Positions 15,057-23,687 of a DNA stretch of 64,000 bases are shown in pieces (position 1 is the stretch's first letter; every line of letters starts with the position of its first letter). Source of the DNA: Pedobacter cryoconitis (GTDB taxonomy: Bacteria > Bacteroidota > Bacteroidia > Sphingobacteriales > Sphingobacteriaceae); contig NZ_JACHCC010000004.1 in assembly GCF_014207135.1 (NCBI RefSeq), forward strand, positions 310,001-374,000. The letters are read 5' to 3'. The notes under the pieces are model-generated. The model did no database searches and was not told where the DNA came from. It saw nothing but the letters and a program-made list of their open reading frames with translations. The translations under genes were made by a program, and so were the position numbers.

Positions 15057-16607
15057 TTACAGTTTTATTTCTTCGTCTTTAGAAGAGATAAAATGAAACT
15101 CTGTTAATAAGTAAGACGGAACCGCCTTCACTTTAATTTTCTGTCCGAATTTAAAGAACCACTTCCATTGCAGGGAGTAAATACCTTTTTTGATAAAGGC
15201 CTCTATATACGGATGTACACAAAGTGTAATATTTTTTTCATTCTGCTCACGCAGGATGTAGTTCATATTACTTTCAATATCGTCCATTAAAACAATACTT
15301 GCTTTAATTTCACCAGTTCCATGACACATAGGGCAAACTTCACTGGTCACGATATTCATCTCAGGACGAACACGCTGACGTGTAATTTGTACCAGGCCAA
15401 ATTTACTTGGTGGCAGAATAGTGTGTTTAGCACGGTCCAGCAGCATCAGTTCACGCAGGTAGTCAAACAACATTTTACGGTTAACCGGTTTGTGCATATC
15501 GATAAAATCGATGACCACAATACCGCCCATATCACGAAGTCTGAGTTGTCTGGCAATCTCTTTTGCGGCTTCTTTGTTTACCTGTAAGGCATTCTCTTCC
15601 TGATTCTCTTTGTTAGCAGTTCTGTTACCACTATTGACATCGATTACGTGCAGCGCTTCTGTGTGTTCAACAACAAGATAAGCACCACCAGCAAGATTTA
15701 CTGTTTTACCAAAGCCATTCTTAATTTGCTTTTCGATCCCGAAGTGTTCGAAAATTGGCTCTTTGTGTTTGTATGGTTTTACTATTTTCTCCATTTCCGG
15801 AGAAATTTCATGTACGTAAGAACGGATGTCTTCAAACAGACCTGTGTCATTTACGTAAACGTTAGTGAAGTCTGTACTTAAGATGTCACGAATTAACGTT
15901 GACGTCCTGTCCATTTCTCCCCAGACACGTTTAGAGGGCTCGGCCTCCGGTAGTTTTTTAATGAAACTCTCCCATTTAGAGACAGAATCCAATAAGTCTT
16001 TTTGCAGTTCTTCAACCCCTTTACCTTCAGAGACGGTTCTGATGATAACACCAAAATTTTTGGGTTTAATACTTTCAATAATCTTTTTTAAACGATTACG
16101 TTCAGTATTACTCTTAATTTTTTTAGAGATTGAAATTACATTAGAAAACGGGACCAATACAATGTACCGTCCTGCAATAGAAAGATCAGAGCTTAGACGC
16201 GGTCCTTTCGTTGAAATAGGCTCTTTAGCTATTTGAACAGGTATAAGCATGTTTTTGGAAACAACCTCAGAAATTTTGCCAGCCTTATTAATATCGGCTT
16301 CAAGCTTTAAATTGTCTAATAATGTCCCACTAACAGTGCCATTCCGCTTAATTTTTGTAAGCTTTAATAAAGATTGAACTTGCGGACCAAGATCGAAATA
16401 ATGCAAAAAAGCATCTTTCTCATAACCTACATCAACAAACGCAGCATTTAGCCCCGGCATAATCTTTTTTATGCGGCCTAAATAAATATCGCCTACGGCG
16501 TAATTCGTGTTGACGTGTTCTTTATGAAGTTCTACAAGTTGTTTATCTTCAATCAAAGCTATGGTTACCCCCGTGGGAGATGAATCGATAATTAATTCCT
16601 TTACCAA
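15057..16607 (-). CDS. rng: ribonuclease G/E family endoribonuclease
   Basis: A 516-residue Rne/Rng protein that cuts single-stranded AU-rich RNA in rRNA processing and mRNA decay. It has an N-terminal S1 domain (YLGRIKKIMPGLNAAFVDVG), the catalytic acidic residues in HVIDVNSG and VVIDFIDMH, and the zinc-link motif CPMCHGTG near the C-terminus. It lacks the long scaffold tail of E. coli RNase E, so it is of the RNase G size class. The start codon is TTG at 16607-16605. A small hairpin (16622-16637) sits 15 nt upstream of the start and may affect translation. A strong terminator separates it from the small gene upstream. Confidence 0.93.
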   Translation of the reverse strand: MVKELIIDSSPTGVTIALIEDKQLVELHKEHVNTNYAVGDIYLGRIKKIMPGLNAAFVDVGYEKDAFLHYFDLGPQVQSLLKLTKIKRNGTVSGTLLDNLKLEADINKAGKISEVVSKNMLIPVQIAKEPISTKGPRLSSDLSIAGRYIVLVPFSNVISISKKIKSNTERNRLKKIIESIKPKNFGVIIRTVSEGKGVEELQKDLLDSVSKWESFIKKLPEAEPSKRVWGEMDRTSTLIRDILSTDFTNVYVNDTGLFEDIRSYVHEISPEMEKIVKPYKHKEPIFEHFGIEKQIKNGFGKTVNLAGGAYLVVEHTEALHVIDVNSGNRTANKENQEENALQVNKEAAKEIARQLRLRDMGGIVVIDFIDMHKPVNRKMLFDYLRELMLLDRAKHTILPPSKFGLVQITRQRVRPEMNIVTSEVCPMCHGTGEIKASIVLMDDIESNMNYILREQNEKNITLCVHPYIEAFIKKGIYSLQWKWFFKFGQKIKVKAVPSYLLTEFHFISSKDEEIKL

Positions 16608-16660
16608 AAGCTATACATTTAAAGGGATAAATCCCTTATTAAACACATGGACTGAATATA

Positions 16661-16723
16661 AAAAAAACAGATCAACGAACAATAGATACTAAGATGATTC
16701 CTAGTATCTATTGTTCGTTGATC
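16661..16723 (-). terminator. 22-bp perfect hairpin terminator after the AURKAIP1-like gene
   Basis: The arms 16670-16691 and 16702-16723 are perfect reverse complements over 22 bp with a 10-nt loop. On the minus strand the hairpin is followed by a run of T (16667-16661 and beyond), making an unusually long intrinsic terminator 13 nt after the small gene's stop. Confidence 0.85.
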
Positions 16724-16736
16724 GTGGAGAAAAATT

Positions 16737-16826
16737 CTATTTTTTCTTATGTCTGTTTTTTCTTAAACGTTTTTTACGTTTGTGGGTGGCCATTTTATGT
16801 CTTTTTCTTTTTTTACCGCTTGGCAT
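16737..16826 (-). CDS. AURKAIP1/COX24-like small basic protein (bS22/mS38-type)
   Basis: A 29-residue, extremely basic protein: MPSGKKRKRHKMATHKRKKR, then a similar Lys/Arg/His tail. This is the compact AURKAIP1/COX24 motif of mitochondrial mS38 and small bacterial ribosomal proteins, and Bacteroidota carry such mini-genes. It is probably a structural component of the 30S subunit near the decoding region. The reading frame is complete, 90 nt with stop, and is followed 13 nt later by a perfect terminator. Spacing to the TPR gene upstream on this strand is 36 nt, so co-transcription is plausible. It is short enough to be missed by gene callers. Confidence 0.8.
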   Translation of the reverse strand: MPSGKKRKRHKMATHKRKKRLRKNRHKKK

Positions 16827-16862
16827 AATTGTAAGGTTTAAATATTTTTATAAATCTGTTTA

Positions 16863-17726
16863 TTAGTTTTTGTTTTTCAGCTCAGCCACTTTTTTATCTA
16901 TAAAGTTAGATAAAGTTGGATTCGCTGCTAGTTTTTTACTGTTTAAGTAAGCTTCAACAGCTTCCTTGTTTTTGCCCAGGTTTTCATAAGCTGTAGCCAG
17001 ATAGAAATAAGCATCTGGTGAAGGCTTGGTTGCAATGATATCATTGAACCTGGTGATTGCCTTGTCAAATTGTCCGGATTTTATCGCAAAAGTTCCTAAG
17101 CTCATGTTTGCTTTCAGGTTCTTCGGATCTTTCTTAACAACATCCAGTAACATCGCTATTCCTGACATCGGGGCTCCCATTCCATTAACAATGGTAACTC
17201 CTAAGCCTGTCTTAGCTTCAAGATTTGTTGAGTCCAGCGCTACAGCATTCGTATAAGCTGCATTGGCTTTCTGTAACAGCACAGGAGAGATTAAACTATC
17301 TTGTGAGTTGTCAAAAGCTTTCATCAGTCTGCCGCCAGCAGCTAACCAGTTATTCAGGTTACGCTCCTTGCCAGCTATGATTTCCAGATATAACGCGCTT
17401 GGAACAGCCTGCTCAACATCATCCCATTTTTCTGCAAGAACTTTTGCTGCGTTCACTTTCTGATCTTCCGATGCAGTTTTATATGCATTTTCCAATGTAG
17501 TGATTTCTGCAGCTAAGTTTGCATTAATTGAATTTTTTGCAGCGGTCGAAACCTCTGTCAAATTAATTGTACTGCCTGCTGAAGTCAGTTGTCCACCGGC
17601 AGGAACGCCAGTTGTCTCTTTCTTCGGCTTCACTAAACCTTTAATATCTCTTGTAAACAAAAATACGGCTAGCAGGATTACTGCGGCTATAATTAATGTT
17701 TGTTTAGACCGGATAGTGTTCATCAT
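16863..17726 (-). CDS. TPR-repeat membrane-anchored protein
   Basis: A 287-residue protein with one N-terminal membrane segment (LIIAAVILLAVFLFT), a low-complexity linker (residues 35-60), and TPR-like helical repeats towards the C-terminus (AKTGLGVTIVNG, LKANMSLGTFAIKSGQFDKA, PDAYFYLATAYENLGKNKEA). The soluble part probably faces the periplasm and acts as a protein-binding scaffold. It lies 7 nt after the HU gene and is probably co-transcribed with it. No enzyme motif is visible. ATG codons at 17726 and 17723 are both possible starts. Confidence 0.8.
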   Translation of the reverse strand: MMNTIRSKQTLIIAAVILLAVFLFTRDIKGLVKPKKETTGVPAGGQLTSAGSTINLTEVSTAAKNSINANLAAEITTLENAYKTASEDQKVNAAKVLAEKWDDVEQAVPSALYLEIIAGKERNLNNWLAAGGRLMKAFDNSQDSLISPVLLQKANAAYTNAVALDSTNLEAKTGLGVTIVNGMGAPMSGIAMLLDVVKKDPKNLKANMSLGTFAIKSGQFDKAITRFNDIIATKPSPDAYFYLATAYENLGKNKEAVEAYLNSKKLAANPTLSNFIDKKVAELKNKN

Positions 17727-17733
17727 AAGCAGA

Positions 17734-18036
17734 TTAAGCTTCTACGCTTAGTTTTTTAGAATTGTTCTTTACTTTATCAACAAAAACTTTTGCTGGTTTG
17801 AAACTTGGAACAAAATGCTCTGGAATAATAATTGCAGTGTTTTTTGAAATATTTCTTGCAGTTTTTTGTGCTCTCTTTTTAACAACAAAACTTCCAAAAC
17901 CCCTAACATAGACATTTTCGCCACCGATCATGCTGCTTTTGATTACTTTGAAAAACGCCTCAACGGTTTCCTGTACATCTACCTTTTCAATTCCTGTTTT
18001 CGTTGATATTTCTGAAATAATATCTGCCTTAGTCAT
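17734..18036 (-). CDS. HU/IHF family DNA-binding protein
   Basis: A 100-residue histone-like protein that bends DNA. It opens MTKADIISEISTKTGIEK, has the conserved core VRGFGSFVVKKRAQKTARN, then the arm and C-terminal helix with PSFKPAKVFVDKVK. The arm holds Pro in IIIPEHFVPSF, which in this family intercalates between base pairs. It is slightly longer than HU (about 90), closer to IHF subunits, but Bacteroidota carry several paralogues and the partner cannot be named. A clear -7 element lies at 18089-18096. The TPR protein gene follows by 7 nt. Confidence 0.93.
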   Translation of the reverse strand: MTKADIISEISTKTGIEKVDVQETVEAFFKVIKSSMIGGENVYVRGFGSFVVKKRAQKTARNISKNTAIIIPEHFVPSFKPAKVFVDKVKNNSKKLSVEA

Positions 18037-18088
18037 ATTTTCTATTATTAATTGTTGTGTGTTTAATATTATAAGTGATTTGGGGTTG

Positions 18089-18096
18089 CAAAAGTA
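18089..18096 (-). promoter_or_regulatory. -7 promoter element of the HU gene
   Basis: The minus strand reads TACTTTTG, a perfect TAnnTTTG, 53 nt before the HU ATG. The rest of the 260-nt gap to mutY is AT-rich and holds no gene. Confidence 0.55.
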
Positions 18097-18296
18097 TTGC
18101 TTTTTAATGAGATAGGAAAATAAAAGATCAATTATTTATCTCAAATAGTATCAGGGAATTGCAAGTTTTATATAATCATGGTGTGATCGGGGTATTTCTA
18201 CAGGGTATAACAAAATATACATTGGTAAATTTTGCGCCTTAAAAAATTATAATTTATAAATCTGCAAAATACTGGATTACTCGTATTTTTGGGGTT

Positions 18297-19349
18297 ATGG
18301 CATTTCAGCAAGAGCTAATCGGATGGTATCTGATCAACAAAAGAAACCTCCCCTGGAGAGATACACAAGATGCATACATTATCTGGCTCTCAGAGATAAT
18401 TTTACAGCAGACCAGAGTAGAGCAGGGACTACCTTATTTCAATCGTTTTCTGGAAGCTTACCCTACGGTATCAGACTTTGCGGCAGCATCAGAAACACAA
18501 ATTCTGAAGCTCTGGCAGGGACTCGGTTATTATTCCCGTGGGAGGAATATGCTGTTCACTGCAAAACAGATCCAGGAGTTATACGAAGGTGTATTTCCTG
18601 TGAGTTATAGCGAGCTGGTTAAGCTTAAAGGTGTTGGTGAATATACTGCTGCCGCAATCTCTTCTTTTTCTTCTGGGGAAGCTAAAGCGGTGCTGGATGG
18701 GAATGTATTCCGGGTATTGTCGCGGTATTTCGGAATCGATACGCCCATCAATAACGGGGCTGGCAAAAAACAGTTTTCAGAACTGGCACAGTCATTAATT
18801 ATGCATGTGGATGATCCGGCATTATACAACCAGGCGATCATGGAATTTGGGGCGCTGCAATGTAAACCGAAATCTCCGGATTGCGGGATTTGCCCCATTG
18901 CAGGCTCTTGTTATGCAAAGCACAATAACCTGATCGATGTACTGCCGGTTAAGCTTAAAACGGTAAAGGTTAAAACCAGATATATTAATTATTTCATTTG
19001 CCAGGCAGAAGATTGTGTCCTGGTCAATAAAAGAATTAAGGAGGATATATGGCAGCATTTATATGATTTCCCAAGAATTGAAACACTGGTGGCGCCGGAA
19101 ACAGCTGGTGAAGAGTTTTCCATAGAAGTTAAACAGCGTTTCGGACCGGATGTGGTTATCCGTCCGCTGATGCAAATGAAACATTTACTGACACACCAAA
19201 TTATATATGTTCAGTTTTTTGCTTTAGATAATTATATCATTAACTTTAATGTTAACGCAGAAGCCAATTGGGTCTCATGGGCCGATTTGGATCAACTGCC
19301 GCAACCAAAAATTCTAACCAAATTTATTAACTTCTATTTTAACAAATAG
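18297..19349 (+). CDS. mutY: A/G-specific adenine glycosylase
   Basis: A 350-residue base-excision repair enzyme that removes adenine mispaired with 8-oxoguanine. Features in order: the catalytic Glu in SEIILQQTRVEQG, the helix-hairpin-helix LKGVGEYTAAAI, the catalytic Asp in VLDGNVFRVLSR, and the 4Fe-4S cluster Cys spacing C-x6-C-x2-C-x5-C (CKPKSPDCGICPIAGSC). A NUDIX-like C-terminal domain for 8-oxoG recognition follows. The length fits the family (350-370). The ssb gene begins 14 nt later, so the two repair genes are probably co-transcribed. Confidence 0.96.
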   Translation: MAFQQELIGWYLINKRNLPWRDTQDAYIIWLSEIILQQTRVEQGLPYFNRFLEAYPTVSDFAAASETQILKLWQGLGYYSRGRNMLFTAKQIQELYEGVFPVSYSELVKLKGVGEYTAAAISSFSSGEAKAVLDGNVFRVLSRYFGIDTPINNGAGKKQFSELAQSLIMHVDDPALYNQAIMEFGALQCKPKSPDCGICPIAGSCYAKHNNLIDVLPVKLKTVKVKTRYINYFICQAEDCVLVNKRIKEDIWQHLYDFPRIETLVAPETAGEEFSIEVKQRFGPDVVIRPLMQMKHLLTHQIIYVQFFALDNYIINFNVNAEANWVSWADLDQLPQPKILTKFINFYFNK

Positions 19350-19363
19350 TAAACTCCAAATTC

Positions 19364-19789
19364 ATGTCAGGTATTAACAAAGTAATTTTAGTAGGACATT
19401 TAGGGAAGGATCCTGAAGTCCGGCACTTAGATGGTGGTGTTACGGTTGCCAGCTTTCCTTTAGCAACGTCAGAAACCTATAATAAAGACGGAAAACGAAT
19501 TGAGCAAACAGAATGGCATAATATTGTGCTGTGGAGAGGACTGGCTGAAGTGGCATCAAAGTACTTACAAAAGGGGAAACTCGTTTATATTGAGGGAAAA
19601 CTACGTACACGCTCATTTGAAGACAGGGAGAAGATAAAAAAATATGTAACCGAAGTAGTCGCTGAAAATTTCACCATCCTTGGCAGGAAAAGTGATTTTG
19701 AGAATACACCGGTGAGCACAGGCGGTACGCCTAAAAGTGAAAATGATTACCTCGATGCAGATGGCATCTCAGGAGATCTCCCTTTTTAA
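19364..19789 (+). CDS. ssb: single-stranded DNA-binding protein
   Basis: A 141-residue SSB with an OB fold (residues 1-108; opening INKVILVGHLGKDPEV, with WHNIVLWRGLAEVASKYL) and the acidic C-terminal tip ending DLPF that recruits replication and repair partners. The linker is short for the family. It follows mutY by 14 nt and ends in a strong terminator. Several Bacteroidota carry a second SSB, so this may be one of two paralogues. Confidence 0.95.
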   Translation: MSGINKVILVGHLGKDPEVRHLDGGVTVASFPLATSETYNKDGKRIEQTEWHNIVLWRGLAEVASKYLQKGKLVYIEGKLRTRSFEDREKIKKYVTEVVAENFTILGRKSDFENTPVSTGGTPKSENDYLDADGISGDLPF

Positions 19790-19805
19790 ACAGCCGGGAT
19801 CTCTT

Positions 19806-19851
19806 TATAAACAAAACGGGCTGTCCATTTGGACAGCCCGTTTTGTTTATA
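19806..19851. terminator. bidirectional terminator between ssb and the DUF4270 gene
   Basis: A 21-bp perfect stem with the 4-nt loop ATTT. T-rich ends on both strands let it end both convergent transcripts. Confidence 0.95.
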
Positions 19852-19865
19852 TCATCCTGTTAAAG

Positions 19866-21350
19866 CTAGTTTGTGCTTTTGATGTAATAGATGTTTAGCC
19901 TTATTTTCCTGTTGTTTGGATTGTTAAATGAGCCGATGACCGCTCTTCCTCCTGAGGTCGGATAATCGAACAGGTTAAATTCACTGGCTGCAGTTGGTGC
20001 CAGGTAAGTTCCGTAATCCACTGTTTTACCACTAACAATATCCTGCACATAATTGGTAATGTTGAAAGTGTAGCTCTTTTTGGTCGGGTCATAATAGCCT
20101 CCGAATGGAAGTGCTGCACGTGGATCGCCAGACGGGTTCGATGATGAAGCCGGGTTGTTGTCTGGTAACTGCTGTCTCTGGTTTGCAATGTCGTATCTGT
20201 ACAGTGCCAGTCTCGGTGGTATTTTGAATGGAATAGAGTCTGTCGGATCGTTAATATCAATAACCAGTTCGGCTTTGTTAATTACAATTTTAGAACCGAT
20301 TGAAGTCAGCAGGTTTTTAAGATAGGGGAACGTTATCTTGTTCTTAACCCCGCTCATAGCCTGTAAGTAAGTTACAGGATAGTCTGCAGGAGTTTTAATC
20401 TGCGCTGCAATCTGAGTATTTGTATAATCGTGTGCTACAGTCGCCGCAATCGGATTAGTTCCGGCATTGATCGGGAATTTAGCGACTACAGTATCTCTTA
20501 ATGTTGCAGTTGTTGCGTTTTGTCTTTTGTAATAGATTTCCAGGTTGGAGTTTGCGCCTTTAAAATCAAGGAACATCATTCCGCCATTTTTGGAAGTACT
20601 GCTTGCGGTTACTTTGAGGCCTTTAAATGCAGCATTCAGGTTGGCATTCGTGCTGAGTGTGACAGAATCCAGATTTATGATTTTGTTCTGGATCATACTT
20701 GGATTCAGTCTGATCCTTATCTGGGGAACTACTGTAATCGCTGTATCCGGGCCACCTGTAACTATACTGATCACTTTTGTGGTGGTGTTTGGTTTTACAC
20801 CTGCTGTCATGGATCCAAGCTGATCGGTTGAAGCATAAGTTACATTGCTTAACCATGAAGTCTGAGTCGACAGGTTTTGATTTAACTGGCTTACATTGAA
20901 GTTAAACACTGAGGTGCTATCTCCGTAGAAAGGCGAGAAAAGACTTACACCAGCAGCAATACTTGATGAAGTTGCCGGTACAATCTGATAAGGCATAACT
21001 AAAACTGCCGAGTCAATAACTGCGTTTTTACCGAAAGCATAATACACACTACCCGGAAGGTTTAACGATAGAGCCAGGCTGGCAACTGTTGATCCGAATA
21101 CAGGATCAGTCATTTGTCCTAAAGGGTAACGGATCAGGCCGGCCGAAGAAACATTGGCTACACCAGTGGGGTATGTAGTCACAGGATCATCAGCCAGTGT
21201 TCTGGAAGTAACCGTGACGGTGTCAATCAGTATCCCTTTGATCGCATTATTAGGATCAATATCTAAACCAATCGTACTGGAGTTTTTACAAGACGAGAAA
21301 AGAAAAAGACTTATTAACAGGGTCAATAAGTCTAGTTTTGAAAATTTCAT
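19866..21350 (-). CDS. DUF4270 family lipoprotein
   Basis: A 494-residue lipoprotein with signal LLTLLISLFLFSSC (lipobox FSSC) followed by the DUF4270-typical KNSSTIGLDIDPNNA. The mature protein is Ser/Thr/Asn-rich and predicted to be mostly beta. It is restricted to Bacteroidota. Its function is unknown; envelope anchoring is the only safe inference. It lies 23 nt after the glycogen-synthase-like gene and shares its promoter, an arrangement next to panC that I recall in other Bacteroidota. Confidence 0.88.
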   Translation of the reverse strand: MKFSKLDLLTLLISLFLFSSCKNSSTIGLDIDPNNAIKGILIDTVTVTSRTLADDPVTTYPTGVANVSSAGLIRYPLGQMTDPVFGSTVASLALSLNLPGSVYYAFGKNAVIDSAVLVMPYQIVPATSSSIAAGVSLFSPFYGDSTSVFNFNVSQLNQNLSTQTSWLSNVTYASTDQLGSMTAGVKPNTTTKVISIVTGGPDTAITVVPQIRIRLNPSMIQNKIINLDSVTLSTNANLNAAFKGLKVTASSTSKNGGMMFLDFKGANSNLEIYYKRQNATTATLRDTVVAKFPINAGTNPIAATVAHDYTNTQIAAQIKTPADYPVTYLQAMSGVKNKITFPYLKNLLTSIGSKIVINKAELVIDINDPTDSIPFKIPPRLALYRYDIANQRQQLPDNNPASSSNPSGDPRAALPFGGYYDPTKKSYTFNITNYVQDIVSGKTVDYGTYLAPTAASEFNLFDYPTSGGRAVIGSFNNPNNRKIRLNIYYIKSTN

Positions 21351-21373
21351 ATTTAATTTAATAATACCTGAGT

Positions 21374-22198
21374 TTAAGCTATTGAAACCAATTCATCATT
21401 CGAGATTTCCTCATATAAAGAATAGAAGTTCTCGAAATTTTCGGTTAAATTAAAGGCTAAAGTTGGCTTATTTGAATCTTTAACAAATTTTAACACATGA
21501 GCATCAATTTTCTCATCGGCTAAAACAACGGCATCAGAATAGGTGATTGCACCAATATGTAATGTGTTGCTGTCTGCGTTTTCAAAAACTTTAGTGTCAT
21601 CAGCTGTCATGTTGTTCATCACGGCCTTTTTATGCATATCGGCATGTAAAGATTCTGTAAAGCAGTTCTCATATACAGAGTAAACTACTTTTGAATTCTT
21701 AAATGTAGGGTCGTTCTTGTAAGAAGTCTTGATATATGCAGGAACCAGTGCAGTCATCCAGCCATGGCAATGCACGATATCCGGTGCCCAGCCTAACTTT
21801 TTAACAGTTTCTAATGCACCTTTACAAAAGAAAATCGTTCTTTCGTCGTTATCTGCATAAAACTTATTTTCTTTATCTCTGAATACATACTTGCGCTGGA
21901 AATAATCTTCATTGTCCAGGAAGTAAACCTGCATACGGGCTGCTGGAATTGATGCGACTTTGATAATTAAAGGGTTGTCATTGTCATCAATCATGATGTT
22001 CATCCCAGATAAACGAATAACTTCGTGCAGCCTGTTCCTCCGTTCATTGATGTTTCCGAACCTCGGCATAAGAATACGGATCTCAAATCCTTTTTCTTGC
22101 ATTGCCTGAGGCAGTTGGCGGGTAATCTCTGAAATTTTGGTGAGTTCCAGGAAAGGCGACATCTCGTGTGTAACAATCAGTAGCTTCGTTTTTGCCAT
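21374..22198 (-). CDS. truncated glycogen/starch-synthase-like protein (GT5 N-terminal domain only)
   Basis: A 274-residue protein resembling the N-terminal Rossmann domain of glycogen synthase: LLIVTHEMSPF at the start, MPRFGNIN, YFLDNEDYFQRKYVF, DNDERTIFFCKGALE and the very conserved DIVHCHGWMTALVP. Two essential elements are absent. The KTGGLADV sugar-nucleotide loop is replaced by LELTKISEI, and the whole C-terminal GT-B domain is missing (family length about 480). It is therefore probably not a glycogen synthase but a binding or regulatory relative. The start is MAKTK at 22198; MEMAKTK at 22204 is the alternative. DUF4270 follows in the same operon. Confidence 0.85.
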   Translation of the reverse strand: MAKTKLLIVTHEMSPFLELTKISEITRQLPQAMQEKGFEIRILMPRFGNINERRNRLHEVIRLSGMNIMIDDNDNPLIIKVASIPAARMQVYFLDNEDYFQRKYVFRDKENKFYADNDERTIFFCKGALETVKKLGWAPDIVHCHGWMTALVPAYIKTSYKNDPTFKNSKVVYSVYENCFTESLHADMHKKAVMNNMTADDTKVFENADSNTLHIGAITYSDAVVLADEKIDAHVLKFVKDSNKPTLAFNLTENFENFYSLYEEISNDELVSIA

Positions 22199-22248
22199 CT
22201 CCATATTTGTGAATAAATATTTATGTTAAAGAAAAGATAATCAAGGGG

Positions 22249-22279
22249 CAAAGGTAAGCAATTTATTCAAATTTATCAA
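22249..22279 (-). promoter_or_regulatory. promoter of the glycogen-synthase-like/DUF4270 operon
   Basis: On the minus strand TTG (22279-22277), 20 nt, then TACCTTTG (22256-22249). It fires away from the panC promoter. Confidence 0.65.
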
Positions 22280-22295
22280 TATCTTGCCGAGATGT

Positions 22296-22326
22296 TTTGT
22301 TGGGATTATATAATTACCCAACTTTG
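22296..22326 (+). promoter_or_regulatory. panC promoter
   Basis: TTTG (22296-22299), a 19-nt spacer and CAACTTTG (one mismatch to TAnnTTTG). It would start transcription near 22333, which favours the downstream TTG start of panC. Confidence 0.55.
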
Positions 22327-22350
22327 GACTTTGAAATTTTACAACCGGGT

Positions 22351-23190
22351 TTGGAAGTTATAAATACAATAGCAGGATTAAATAGCTTGCTGCAGCCACG
22401 AAAACTGGCTCAACAAAAAATTGCTTTAGTGCCTACAATGGGCGCTTTGCACAAAGGACATGTCTCTCTTGTTAAAATTGCGCAGCAACATGCTGATATC
22501 GTAGTATGCAGCATTTTCGTGAATCCCACACAGTTTACTGATCCTAAAGACCTGGAAAGATATCCCAGGCCCCTGCAGCATGATATTGAAATGCTGGAAG
22601 AGGCGGGCTGTGATTTCGTGTTCATGCCTTCAGTTAAGGAAATGTATCCCGTACCGGAAAACTGGCATATCGATTTAGGTCCTGCCGAATTTTTACTGGA
22701 AGGTGAATTCAGAAGGGGGCATTATCAGGGCGTGACTCAGATTGTTAAAAAACTTTTTGATGCAGTAGATCCGGATCTTGCTTTTTTTGGTCAGAAAGAC
22801 TTTCAGCAGGTGCTGATGATCCGCAATATGGTTGCTCATTTTAATTTACCCGTTGAAATCATATCCTGTCCCATTATCAGGGAAGAAGATGGACTGGCAA
22901 TGAGTTCCAGAAATATCCATCTTTCTGCCGCGGAACATGAGCACGCACTTGTACTCAGTAAGGCATTGTCTTATGTGAAAGCGCATTTTCAGACGGACAG
23001 TATTGAAAATCTTCTTCAAAAGGCTAAAACGATCATTCAGCAGGTGGAAGGTGTTGAGCTTGACTACTTTACGATTGCTAACGGTGAAACTCTTCTCCCG
23101 GAAACAAATAAGAATGCGCAGCATGTGGTCGCGCTGGTTGCCGCAAAAGTTGGTGAAACCAGGCTGATCGATAACATGATGCTGAACTGA
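22351..23190 (+). CDS. panC: pantothenate synthetase
   Basis: A 279-residue enzyme that joins pantoate and beta-alanine using ATP (coenzyme A pathway). It has the HIGH-type motif in PTMGALHKGHVSLV, FVNPTQF, the pantoate/ATP segment FFGQKDFQQV and the KMSKS-like MSSRNIHLS. The TTG at 22351 (LEVINTIAGLNSLL) gives the family length of about 280 and lies downstream of the predicted promoter. A TTG at 22297 would give 297 residues but overlaps that promoter. panD follows 44 nt later, so both vitamin B5 steps are together. Confidence 0.95.
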   Translation: MEVINTIAGLNSLLQPRKLAQQKIALVPTMGALHKGHVSLVKIAQQHADIVVCSIFVNPTQFTDPKDLERYPRPLQHDIEMLEEAGCDFVFMPSVKEMYPVPENWHIDLGPAEFLLEGEFRRGHYQGVTQIVKKLFDAVDPDLAFFGQKDFQQVLMIRNMVAHFNLPVEIISCPIIREEDGLAMSSRNIHLSAAEHEHALVLSKALSYVKAHFQTDSIENLLQKAKTIIQQVEGVELDYFTIANGETLLPETNKNAQHVVALVAAKVGETRLIDNMMLN

Positions 23191-23234
23191 CATGAATTAC
23201 AATGAATCAATATAATATTATCTAACTTTACAGC

Positions 23235-23585
23235 ATGATTATCGAGATATTAAAATCGAAAATACACCGTGTCAGGGTGACACAGGCGGAATTAAACTAT
23301 GTAGGCAGCATCACTATCGATGAAGACCTGATGGATGCCGCGAATATCATTGCTAATGAAAAGGTGCAAATTGTCAATAATAATAATGGGGCAAGATTTG
23401 AAACCTATGTGATTAAAGGTGAACGCGGTAAAGGAACAGTATGTCTGAATGGTGCAGCTGCAAGACAGGTGCAGGTTGGAGATACTTTAATTATTATATC
23501 CTACGGATCCCTTCCGATAGAGGAAGCTAAATTGTATAAACCAATTCTGGTCTTTCCGGATGATAACAATCATCTGTTGAAATAA
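23235..23585 (+). CDS. panD: aspartate 1-decarboxylase precursor
   Basis: A 116-residue pyruvoyl enzyme that makes beta-alanine from aspartate, the co-substrate of PanC. The proenzyme self-cleaves at Gly-Ser in NYVGSITID (about residues 24-25) to form the pyruvoyl group. It has the conserved [10 protein letters not shown] and [14 protein letters not shown] stretches. The length is normal (116-127). It follows panC by 44 nt and is read from the same promoter region. Confidence 0.97.
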   Translation: MIIEILKSKIHRVRVTQAELNYVGSITIDEDLMDAANIIANEKVQIVNNNNGARFETYVIKGERGKGTVCLNGAAARQVQVGDTLIIISYGSLPIEEAKLYKPILVFPDDNNHLLK

Positions 23586-23649
23586 GAGCCTGTCTGAATA
23601 TTTTTTGTAAAGATACTATGCAGCCATAGTAATTTTCGATTGGAAATAC

Positions 23650-23657
23650 TAAATTTG
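23650..23657 (+). promoter_or_regulatory. -7 element before the acyl-CoA dehydrogenase gene
   Basis: TAAATTTG is a full TAnnTTTG match, 31 nt before the chosen ATG at 23688. No good -33 box is seen. Confidence 0.45.
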
Positions 23658-23687
23658 GCAAAAAGTAACTTTACAAAAATAATTATT

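Noticed and set aside
18284..18291. TATTTTTG as mutY promoter
   Set aside because: It is only 5 nt before the ATG and has no -33 box; such AT-rich matches arise by chance.
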